DNA from: an uncultured Emergencia sp.
GTDB taxonomy: Bacteria > Bacillota > Clostridia > Peptostreptococcales > Anaerovoracaceae
DNA: 9,199 nucleotides
Reading direction: 5' to 3'
Assembly (NCBI GenBank): GCA_937997955.1
Contig: CALLDR010000165.1
Coordinates: 1-9,199 of the forward strand
Each line of letters opens with the position of its first letter. Position 1 is the first letter of the stretch. This document shows positions 1 to 5,127 of this stretch, piece by piece. Below the pieces are notes generated by a model that worked only from the letters and a program-made list of their open reading frames with translations, was not told where the DNA came from and did no database searches. The position numbers and the translations under genes are program-made.

Positions 1-611
1 CCGATAAGGTGGACGCCAAATCGGCGGAGGAGCTCTTCGCGGAACTGACGAAAACCCTGTCCGGATTTTCTGTCGCCCTGGTTCACGGAGCCATGAAGCA
101 GGAGGAAAAGGATCAGATCATGGACCGCTTTTCCAGAGGCGATGTGAACGTGCTGGTTTCCACGGTGGTCATAGAGGTGGGGATCAACGTGCCCAACGCC
201 GCCGTCATGGTCATCGAAAACGCCGAGCGCTTTGGGCTGGCCCAGCTGCACCAGCTGCGGGGAAGAGTGGGAAGAGGCAGCGACCAGTCCTATTGCTTCC
301 TCATCTGCGGCAGCGACAGCGAAATCGCCCGGGAGCGCTGCGGGATCATGTGCGCCACGACAGACGGCTTTGAGATCGCGGAGGCAGATCTGCAGCTGCG
401 AGGTCCCGGGGAAATCTTCGGCACCCGGCAGCATGGACTGCCCCAGATGCATATCAGCGACCTGATCCGCCACGGCGATGTGCTGGAAAAGGCCAAGGAC
501 GCGGCAAAGCAGATCATCGACAGCGATCCGCAGCTGCAGCAGCCTGACGTCCAGCCTCTGAAGCAGCGGATACAGAAGATGTTCGGAGAAGACATCAGGC
601 TGGAGCTGTAG
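1..611 (+). CDS. recG: ATP-dependent DNA helicase RecG, C-terminal part (5' end outside window)
   Basis: This is the last ~202 codons of RecG, the monomeric helicase that remodels stalled replication forks and branch-migrates Holliday junctions. The reading frame is open from base 3, so the gene continues off the left edge (the family is about 680 residues). Visible superfamily-2 helicase motifs of the second RecA-like domain are HGAM (motif IV region, about nt 84-95), STVVIEVGINVPNA (motif V, nt 159-200) and QLHQLRGRVGRG (motif VI, nt 243-278). The RecG-specific segment RGPGEIFGTRQHGLP (nt 399-443) follows, then the C-terminal helices and a TAG stop at 609-611. The RGPGEIFGTRQ signature separates it from Mfd and PriA, which share motifs V and VI. 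A terminator lies 20 nt downstream, so recG appears to end its own transcript. The GTG at nt 9 is internal and is not a start. Confidence 0.96.
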   Translation, partial: DKVDAKSAEELFAELTKTLSGFSVALVHGAMKQEEKDQIMDRFSRGDVNVLVSTVVIEVGINVPNAAVMVIENAERFGLAQLHQLRGRVGRGSDQSYCFLICGSDSEIARERCGIMCATTDGFEIAEADLQLRGPGEIFGTRQHGLPQMHISDLIRHGDVLEKAKDAAKQIIDSDPQLQQPDVQPLKQRIQKMFGEDIRLEL

Positions 612-631
612 TATCTGTCAGAAATGAAAGA

Positions 632-670
632 GAGCCGTCTCTATGAGATACAGAGACAGCTCCCTTTTTT
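632..670 (+). terminator. Intrinsic terminator of recG, possibly bidirectional
   Basis: GAGC + GTCTCT (632-635, 637-642) pairs with AGAGAC + GCTC (652-657, 659-662), with one C/A mismatch and a 9-nt loop, followed by CC and six T (665-670). It lies 20 nt after the recG stop. Read on the minus strand, the same stem is followed by a weaker T-rich stretch, TCTTTCATTTC. It may therefore also end the convergent spore-protein transcript, for which no closer terminator was seen in 663-770. Confidence 0.85.
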
Positions 671-770
671 CCTTCGCAGCAGCGCATTTGTTGCGGCGCG
701 CCTGCCGCAGTGTGTCTGCCTCAGCGCGGCTTTTGCCAGACGCGGGGCAGTCTTTGCCAGTTGTCCCAGC

Positions 771-983
771 TTATTTGCCGGACAGCTGCTTTTCGGCCAT
801 TTCGACCAGCTTCTTGGTCATATAGCCTCCGACGTAACCGTTCTGTCTTGCAGTCAGGTTACCCTTGTCAGTCTGCTCGTAGTTGGACATTCCCAGCTCG
901 TTTGCGACCTCTGTCTTCAGATTGTTTAATGCGGGTTTCACATTGATACCCATCTGCTGTAAACTGTTGTTATTGTTGTTCAT
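771..983 (-). CDS. Alpha/beta-type small acid-soluble spore protein (SASP)
   Basis: A 70-residue protein of the alpha/beta SASP family. These proteins coat spore DNA, force it towards an A-like form and protect it from UV and heat, and are degraded by the GPR protease at germination. The protein starts with a poly-Asn stretch (residues 2-6). The GPR cleavage-type motif TEVANELG is at 24-31, and the conserved DNA-binding half GNLTARQNGYVGGYMTKKLV is at 41-60. The length is typical. The start is fixed by a near-perfect Shine-Dalgarno AGGAGGTG (complement of 991-998) seven bases before the ATG. It is a single gene, convergent with recG and divergent from rsmD. The family is expressed in the forespore from sigma-G promoters. 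A weak candidate here is TGCAGA (1065-1060) and CATGACA (1042-1036), 17 nt apart, which I would not trust without data. Its presence is the best evidence that the organism sporulates. Confidence 0.95.
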   Translation of the reverse strand: MNNNNNSLQQMGINVKPALNNLKTEVANELGMSNYEQTDKGNLTARQNGYVGGYMTKKLVEMAEKQLSGK

Positions 984-1074
984 TTGTTTTCACCTCCTGT
1001 TTACGTTCTTAATTTAACCCGGACGGCGGTTTCTATGTCATGTAAAATTTGGCTAAGCATCTGCACCTTTTTCG

Positions 1075-1103
1075 TTGCGATTATCCTGTCATTCTGGTAT
1101 ACT
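1075..1103 (+). promoter_or_regulatory. Sigma-A-type promoter of the rsmD operon
   Basis: A -35 TTGCGA (1075-1080) and -10 TATACT (1098-1103) are separated by exactly 17 nt. The -10 is extended by TG at 1095-1096. Transcription would begin near 1110, about 70 nt before the rsmD ATG. A 7-bp hairpin (ATCGGCA 1116-1122 with TGCCGAT 1135-1141) sits just after the predicted start. Confidence 0.75.
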
Positions 1104-1178
1104 ACTTAGATAGAGATCGGCAGCTGTCTGCGGATGCCGATGAACCCATGAGAAAAATCGAAAAGAGGACATACACAT

Positions 1179-1859
1179 ATGAGGATCATCACGGGAGAAT
1201 ATAAAGGGCGGAAATTGGAGACGCCGCGGGGAGAAGACATCAGGCCCACCACAGACAAGGTGAAAGAAGCCATCTTCAACCTTTTGATGCATGACGTTTA
1301 CGACGCCGTCTGCGTGGATCTGTTTACCGGGACAGGCAACCTTGGCCTGGAGGCGCTGTCCAGAGGCGCGCGCCGCTGTTACTTCTGCGATAACGCCCGG
1401 GACAGCCTGAACCTTGCCAAGACCAACATCAAAAAATGCCAGGCGTCGGAGAAAGCCATCGTTCTGGCGGGGGACTACAGCAAGTGTCTGTCGCGGATCA
1501 GAGAGCAGGCGGACATCTTTTTTCTGGACCCGCCGTACCAGGCCGGCCTTTACGAAAATTGCCTGGAGCGCATAGACACACTTGATTTATTGAGCCAGAA
1601 GGGTATAATAATAGCAGAACACGGCGCTCGTGACCAGATGCCGGAGCGGGCGGGCAGCCTGCGGAAGGTCAGAGAACGCAGATACGGAAAGATCATGGTC
1701 AGCATCTACCGTCACGCGGAGACCGGCGGCGATGAAGAGGCCGCGGACGATGAAGAGGCTTTAGAAGCAAAACGGCCGGCCGGAGCTGCGGAGTCAGACG
1801 TCACAGCATCATGCCGCGCGGAAGGAGCGCGTGCAGAAGGAGAGGGAACAGAAGCATGA
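1179..1859 (+). CDS. rsmD: 16S rRNA (guanine-966-N2)-methyltransferase RsmD, with C-terminal acidic extension
   Basis: RsmD uses S-adenosylmethionine to methylate G966 of 16S rRNA during 30S assembly (YlbH in B. subtilis). The N-terminus MRIITGEYKGRKL with RPTTDKVKEAIFN (22-34) is diagnostic. The SAM-binding motif DLFTGTGNLGLEALSRGA is at 47-64, and the catalytic DPPY motif at 117-120. The Rossmann core ends near residue 180 (IMVSIYRHA). Typical family members are about 185 residues, whereas this one has 226. The extra ~46 residues are acidic and Ala/Gly-rich, with a short internal repeat. The ATG at 1179 is preceded by AGAGGA about 9 nt upstream and fits the family N-terminus. It is the first gene of the operon, and its TGA overlaps the coaD ATG as ATGA (1856-1859), which suggests translational coupling. 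Core function is secure; the role of the tail is unknown. Confidence 0.95.
   Translation: MRIITGEYKGRKLETPRGEDIRPTTDKVKEAIFNLLMHDVYDAVCVDLFTGTGNLGLEALSRGARRCYFCDNARDSLNLAKTNIKKCQASEKAIVLAGDYSKCLSRIREQADIFFLDPPYQAGLYENCLERIDTLDLLSQKGIIIAEHGARDQMPERAGSLRKVRERRYGKIMVSIYRHAETGGDEEAADDEEALEAKRPAGAAESDVTASCRAEGARAEGEGTEA
1731..1766 (+). repeat. Imperfect 18-bp tandem duplication in the rsmD tail
   Basis: GATGAAGAGGC occurs at 1731-1741 and again at 1749-1759, a period of 18 bp (six codons, reading D-E-E-A-x-x twice). A second looser repeat, GCGGAAGGAGCG and GCAGAAGGAGAG, lies at about 1818-1844. These repeats build the low-complexity acidic tail and suggest it grew by replication slippage. Confidence 0.7.
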
Positions 1860-2344
1860 AACGGGCACTCTATACAGGATCATTTGATCCCATGACCAAC
1901 GGTCATCTGGATATCATCACCAGAGCGTCAAAGATGTTCGATGAGCTGGTGGTCGGCGTCATCGTAAATCCCAACAAAAACCCTTTGTTCACCAAGGAAG
2001 AGCGGGTCGCGATGATCGAGGAAGTGACGGCGGATCTTCCCAATGTAAAGGTGGATTCCTTTCAGGGGCTGCTGGCCGATTATGTCAACCGCAATCACTT
2101 TAACGCGGTGGTGAGAGGACTTCGGGCCACGTCCGACTTTGAATACGAGATACAGATGGCGCAGATGAACGCCTGTCTCTTTGATAAGGGCATTGAGTCG
2201 GTGTTTCTCATGACAAGCCCCAGATATTCCTTTATCAGTTCCAGCATGATCAAAGAGGTCGTCTCGCTCAACGGCTGTGTGGACGGGCTGGTGCCGGAGA
2301 TCATCTTGGAGAAGATTAAGGACAAGTACAGCATTAAAAAATAG
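1856..2344 (+). CDS. coaD: Phosphopantetheine adenylyltransferase
   Basis: CoaD transfers AMP from ATP to 4'-phosphopantetheine, giving dephospho-CoA, the penultimate step of coenzyme A synthesis in the cytosol. The protein has 162 residues, as expected for the family. It shows the nucleotidyltransferase motif TNGH (14-17; H17 is catalytic), the YTGSFDP N-terminus (6-12), RGLRATSDFEYE (87-98), and the C-terminal ISSSMIKE motif (127-134) that closes on ATP. An upstream in-frame ATG at 1811 would add 15 Arg-rich residues unlike the family. The ATG at 1856 is chosen because it gives the canonical N-terminus, overlaps the rsmD stop in ATGA, and has GAGGG/AAGGAGA about 9-12 nt upstream. The rsmD-coaD pair is conserved across many bacteria. 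The next gene starts 10 nt downstream, with its Shine-Dalgarno overlapping the coaD stop codon. Confidence 0.97.
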   Translation: MKRALYTGSFDPMTNGHLDIITRASKMFDELVVGVIVNPNKNPLFTKEERVAMIEEVTADLPNVKVDSFQGLLADYVNRNHFNAVVRGLRATSDFEYEIQMAQMNACLFDKGIESVFLMTSPRYSFISSSMIKEVVSLNGCVDGLVPEIILEKIKDKYSIKK

Positions 2345-2353
2345 GAGGATCAA

Positions 2354-2908
2354 ATGACAGTATTAGAATTATTGGAAGAGATAGAGGATATCGTTGATAC
2401 TGCCCCTGGTTTGCCGCTGACAGGCAAGATCATGGTAGACGCCAATGAGCTGCTGGAAATCGTGAGGGAAATCAGGCTGAGCCTCCCAGATGACGTGCAG
2501 CAGGCCAAGTGGGTCAAGGACGAAAAGGAGCGGATCCTGACTGAGGCCAAGAGCGAGTATGAGAAGATCATCGTCGAGGCCAAGAAACAGGCGGACTACC
2601 TGGTGGAAACCGACGATATCACCCTGAGAGCCCAGAAGATGGCCGAAGGCATCCGTGAGGACGCGGAGGAATACGCCAAGGTCCTGAAGATGCGTACATA
2701 TGATTATGTGGATAAGATGCTCTACGACATGCAGGCCAGAATGGACGAGCTGAACATGAAGTACTTCGGCGAGATGTACAGCAATCTGGAAAAATCCTTC
2801 CAGGAGATCGGCGGCGTGCTGCAGAGCAACCGTGACGAGATCAAAGACATGGCATACCGGACCCAGAACGGGCAGGACGAGATCGTTGTGCGAAACGAGG
2901 AAGAATAA
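2354..2908 (+). CDS. Coiled-coil protein, SepIVA/DivIVA-like (often annotated 'ATPase' or V-type ATPase subunit H-like)
   Basis: A soluble, strongly charged 184-residue protein with no signal peptide, membrane segment or P-loop, so an 'ATPase' label would have no catalytic support. Order of parts: a short N-terminal helix (1-16); a conserved block around GKIMVDANELLEIVREIRL and SLPDD (24-47); a long predicted coiled coil (about 48-112) rich in K/E/A heptads; a segment TYDYVDKMLYDM (115-126); a second helical stretch to about 165; and a polar, acidic tail ending in EEE. From memory, this layout (N-terminal LLE..DIV, a V..xELLE.I..I...LP block, then EAK..A repeats and a YVDxxL segment) resembles mycobacterial SepIVA, a DivIVA-like septum/envelope protein. 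In actinobacteria such genes also sit near coaD or DUF177-rpmF. The Shine-Dalgarno AGGAGG (2343-2348) lies 5 nt before the ATG. It is in the operon between coaD and ylbJ. A septation or envelope role is inference; no enzymatic activity is claimed. Confidence 0.75.
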   Translation: MTVLELLEEIEDIVDTAPGLPLTGKIMVDANELLEIVREIRLSLPDDVQQAKWVKDEKERILTEAKSEYEKIIVEAKKQADYLVETDDITLRAQKMAEGIREDAEEYAKVLKMRTYDYVDKMLYDMQARMDELNMKYFGEMYSNLEKSFQEIGGVLQSNRDEIKDMAYRTQNGQDEIVVRNEEE

Positions 2909-2916
2909 ACGAGACA

Positions 2917-2957
2917 TAAAACCCATGGCGGAGGAATACTCTCTACTATGGGTTTTA
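2917..2957 (+). promoter_or_regulatory. Inverted repeat enclosing the ylbJ-like ribosome binding site and start codon
   Basis: TAAAACCCAT (2917-2926) is perfectly complementary to ATGGGTTTTA (2948-2957). This makes a 10-bp stem with a 21-nt loop. The ylbJ-like start codon (2948-2950) lies in the 3' arm and the Shine-Dalgarno GGAGGA (2930-2935) in the loop. The Shine-Dalgarno to ATG spacing is 12 nt, longer than for the neighbouring genes. In mRNA this would sequester the start codon. There is no T-tract after it, so it is not a terminator. The regulatory role is inferred. Confidence 0.55.
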
Positions 2958-3856
2958 AGTTTATCAGAGAGAAAAACAAAGTGGTGACGGCGGGGGCCGT
3001 GGGGTGCTGCCTGCTGATGGTGGCCTTTCCCGAACTGACAGAGCGGGCGTCTAAGGAGGCCATCAGTCTGTGGCTCAACGCTGTGGTGCCGTGTCTGATG
3101 CCTTTTTTTGTTGCGGCGGGTTTCCTGCGTCAAAGCGGCATCGCGGCAAAGCTGCCTTCCAGGGTCTATCCCCTGGCCATGGCGGTCCTGTCCGGCTATC
3201 CCATGGGCGCGCGTATCGCCGGCGATGCTTACCGTGAAGGGCGGCTGGACAGAAAGCAGCTGGAAAACGTACTCAGCTACAGCATGGTCACCGGCCCGGC
3301 CTTCATCATCGGGTCTGTGGGCGTCGGCTTCCTGGGGTCTCACCAGCTGGGAGTGATATTGGCAGTGAGCCATTACGCCGCGGCCCTGCTCAACAGCCTG
3401 TTTTACAGAGATGAGGGATCAAAGGGTGTCTGTCAGGGGATACAGACATGCCGCACTGACCGATATTACGACATTCTCACAGACGCCATTTTAGACAGCT
3501 TCCGGTCCGTGGGCCTGATTTTGGCCTATATCATGATCTTCATGATCGCAGGGGATCTGCTGCAGTTTTCCGGCGTTCTGTCTCTGCTGCCCGAGCCGGA
3601 AATGGCGGCCATGGCCAAGGGCTTTATGGAAATGACCGTAGGCGCAGGAAGCCTGGCCATGTGCCAGTGCGGCACGGCCTCAAAGGCGGCGATGATCTCC
3701 TTTATCATCAGCTTTGGGGGACTGTCGGTGCTGGGCCAGTCCATGAGCATGCTGGGCGGCTGTGACATCTCCTTCGGGCGGCTGTTTCTCATGAAGCTGA
3801 GCCACGGCCTTATCAGCGGAATCTTGACTTTTTCTTTGTGCTGTTTTGTGTTATGA
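2948..3856 (+). CDS. ylbJ: YlbJ-like sporulation integral membrane protein
   Basis: A 302-residue multi-pass membrane protein of the YlbJ/nucleoside-recognition ('Gate') domain family. In B. subtilis ylbJ is needed for normal sporulation; its exact transport or structural role is unsettled. About eight hydrophobic segments are visible, near 12-30, 38-60, 73-92, 110-130, 133-152, 187-208, 245-262 and 285-302. Family hallmarks are WLNAVVPCLMPFF (42-54), LSGYPMGARIAGD (81-93), TGPAFIIGSVG (115-125), the EMTVGAGSL region (228-236) and SFGGLSVLGQ (255-264). The B. subtilis protein is about 408 residues, so this one is compact, mostly by a shorter central loop (about 153-180). The start at 2948 has GGAGGA 12 nt upstream and lies in the 3' arm of an inverted repeat. 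An ATG at 2925 is out of frame. Position matches B. subtilis, where ylbJ follows coaD. The tmcAL gene begins 7 nt after its stop. Confidence 0.88.
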   Translation: MGFKFIREKNKVVTAGAVGCCLLMVAFPELTERASKEAISLWLNAVVPCLMPFFVAAGFLRQSGIAAKLPSRVYPLAMAVLSGYPMGARIAGDAYREGRLDRKQLENVLSYSMVTGPAFIIGSVGVGFLGSHQLGVILAVSHYAAALLNSLFYRDEGSKGVCQGIQTCRTDRYYDILTDAILDSFRSVGLILAYIMIFMIAGDLLQFSGVLSLLPEPEMAAMAKGFMEMTVGAGSLAMCQCGTASKAAMISFIISFGGLSVLGQSMSMLGGCDISFGRLFLMKLSHGLISGILTFSLCCFVL

Positions 3857-3857
3857 T
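3849..3857 (+). promoter_or_regulatory. Candidate extended -10 element placing a transcription start on the tmcAL start codon
   Basis: TG at 3849-3850, one base, then TATGAT at 3852-3857 forms an extended -10 (TGtTATGAT). No proper -35 lies 17 nt upstream; TTGACT at 3824-3829 is 22 nt away. A start 7 nt after the hexamer would be A3864, the first base of the tmcAL ATG. The element overlaps the ylbJ-like stop codon and may be coincidental. Confidence 0.3.
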
Positions 3858-3863
3858 ATAGAC

Positions 3864-4976
3864 ATGAAATGTTTAGGAATTATCGCGGAATTTAATCCCT
3901 TTCATCAGGGACACAGATTTTTGATCGAGACGGCAAAGGAAGCCGCGGGATCGGATGCGGTGCTGGCGGTCATGAGCGGCAGCTTTGTGCAGCGGGGCGA
4001 ACCGGCGGCCTTTGACAAGTGGACGCGGGCGGAGGAGGCCGTTAAGAACGGCGTCAATCTGGTGGTGGAGCTGCCCGCTGTTTTCGCGTGCAGTAGCGCG
4101 GCGTATTTCGCCAGTGGCGGCGTACAGGTGCTGGAAGGGCTTGGCTGCGTCGACCGCCTTGCCTTTGGCAGTGAAAGCGGTGAGCTGGAAGGGCTGCGGC
4201 GGGCGGCGGATTTTCTCGACCGCCGTGAAGAGGAGCTGCACCGGGAGATATCCGCCTTTGTGAAGGAAGGCATGTCCTACCCGAGAGCCAGGCAGGCGGC
4301 GGCTGAGAAGCTGGGCGGCGGCGTGGAGCCGGAGGCCATTTCAGAGCCGAATAATATCCTGGCCGTGGAGTATCTGCGTCATGTGAAGAAGATGGAGCCG
4401 TGGACCGTGAAGCGGCAGGGAAGCGGGCACCACGTATCGGCGTCCCAGATCCGGGCGGAGCTGGCGGCGGCGGATCCTGAGGAATGGAACCGGCGGCAGC
4501 AGGCCTACTGGCAGATGGCAGCGGCGGCAGTGCTGCGGGCAGACCGCTCACAGCTGGAGCAGATCCTGTCGGCGGGGGGAGGTCTTTCCGACAAGCTGAA
4601 AAAGGAGATCCGGTACGCGTCCTCTGTGGAAGAGCTGCTGGACAGGCTGAAGACGAAGGCTTATACCCACACCAGGGTGCGGCGGATGCTGGCCCAGACT
4701 CTGCTTGGTATCGAAAGACGCAGCGTCGAAGAGGCCAGGCCGTATATCAGAGTGCTGGCCTTTGATCAGCGCGGCGCGGCAGTGCTGCGGGAGGTGAGAA
4801 AGCGGGGATGCGCCGGACTCCCTTTGATCACCAACGTGAACCGGGGCCTGCGGGACTTTCCGGAGATCAGGGAAACTTTGGAAAAGGATATTCTGGCGGC
4901 GGATCTGCACAACCTGCTCCTGAGCAGGGATCTGTACGCGTGTTCCGATTACGTGATGCAGGTCAGGAGAGTCTGA
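3864..4976 (+). CDS. tmcAL: tRNA(Met) cytidine acetate ligase TmcAL (YlbM family)
   Basis: TmcAL uses ATP and free acetate, through acetyl-AMP, to make N4-acetylcytidine at wobble C34 of elongator tRNA-Met, which keeps AUA/AUG decoding accurate. This 370-residue protein has the nucleotidyltransferase signature EFNPFHQGH (9-17, HxGH type). It also has SGSFVQRGEPA (38-48), FGSE (101-104), EPNNILAVEYL (161-171), SGHHVSASQIR (187-197) and a basic helix TKAYTHTRVRRML (264-276). It is shorter than B. subtilis YlbM (about 415 residues). A TTG at 3846 in frame would add six residues (MCYDID) upstream. The ATG at 3864 is preferred because it gives the family N-terminus directly at MKCLGIIAEFNPFH. No Shine-Dalgarno precedes either start, so translation probably depends on coupling to the ylbJ-like stop 7 nt upstream, or on a leaderless mRNA. 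The gene is the most GC-rich in the window. It is the last gene of the operon; no terminator was seen before ackA. Confidence 0.93.
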   Translation: MKCLGIIAEFNPFHQGHRFLIETAKEAAGSDAVLAVMSGSFVQRGEPAAFDKWTRAEEAVKNGVNLVVELPAVFACSSAAYFASGGVQVLEGLGCVDRLAFGSESGELEGLRRAADFLDRREEELHREISAFVKEGMSYPRARQAAAEKLGGGVEPEAISEPNNILAVEYLRHVKKMEPWTVKRQGSGHHVSASQIRAELAAADPEEWNRRQQAYWQMAAAAVLRADRSQLEQILSAGGGLSDKLKKEIRYASSVEELLDRLKTKAYTHTRVRRMLAQTLLGIERRSVEEARPYIRVLAFDQRGAAVLREVRKRGCAGLPLITNVNRGLRDFPEIRETLEKDILAADLHNLLLSRDLYACSDYVMQVRRV

Positions 4977-5036
4977 GGAACAGGACAGACCTGTCCATGA
5001 TTTCGCGCGGGGATCCTGGAAAACGGTAAAAATTCC

Positions 5037-5065
5037 TTGATTTTCCTTGCTTTAAGGTGTATAAT
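5037..5065 (+). promoter_or_regulatory. Sigma-A-type promoter of ackA
   Basis: TTGATT (5037-5042) and a perfect TATAAT (5060-5065) are separated by 17 nt in an AT-rich stretch, with a predicted start near 5072. This leaves a leader of about 55 nt before the ackA ATG. ackA can therefore be expressed independently of the upstream operon. The rest of the 4977-5127 gap shows only a small palindrome (GGACAG/CTGTCC, 4983-4996) without a T-tract. Confidence 0.85.
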
Positions 5066-5127
5066 TTTTAAAGTCACTATACCAGAGAAAAGCAGATATA
5101 GAAATTCATGAAATATGGAGGATTAGA

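Noticed and set aside
624..929. Plus-strand open frame of 101 residues in the recG-rsmD gap
   Set aside because: It begins inside the recG terminator and runs antisense to the well-supported spore protein gene. There is no ribosome binding site.
1036..1065. Sigma-G promoter for the spore protein gene
   Set aside because: CATGACA fits the -10 loosely and the TGCAGA -35 is poor. The position is plausible, so it is mentioned only in the gene entry.
1811..1858. Alternative upstream start of coaD
   Set aside because: It would add an Arg-rich 15-residue leader unlike the family. The ATGA overlap at 1856 gives the canonical MKRALYTGSFDP start.
2913..2942. Sigma-E-like promoter directly before the ylbJ-like gene (GACATAAA and AATACTCT)
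   Set aside because: The -10 matches only about 5 of 8 consensus bases, and the predicted start would fall on the AUG. Too weak to list as a feature without transcript mapping.
2369..3373. 334-residue minus-strand open frame across the coiled-coil gene and ylbJ
   Set aside because: It spans two genes on the other strand, is rich in His/Gln/Leu in a way typical of antisense translation, and has no family resemblance.
3846..3863. TTG start for tmcAL six codons upstream
   Set aside because: There is no ribosome binding site for it either, it overlaps the ylbJ-like coding end, and family N-termini begin at the MK-LGIIAEFNPFH position.
4983..4996. Palindrome GGACAG-AC-CTGTCC after tmcAL as a terminator
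   Set aside because: It is a short stem with almost no loop and no T-run, so it is at most a chance palindrome. The tmcAL transcript may read into ackA.
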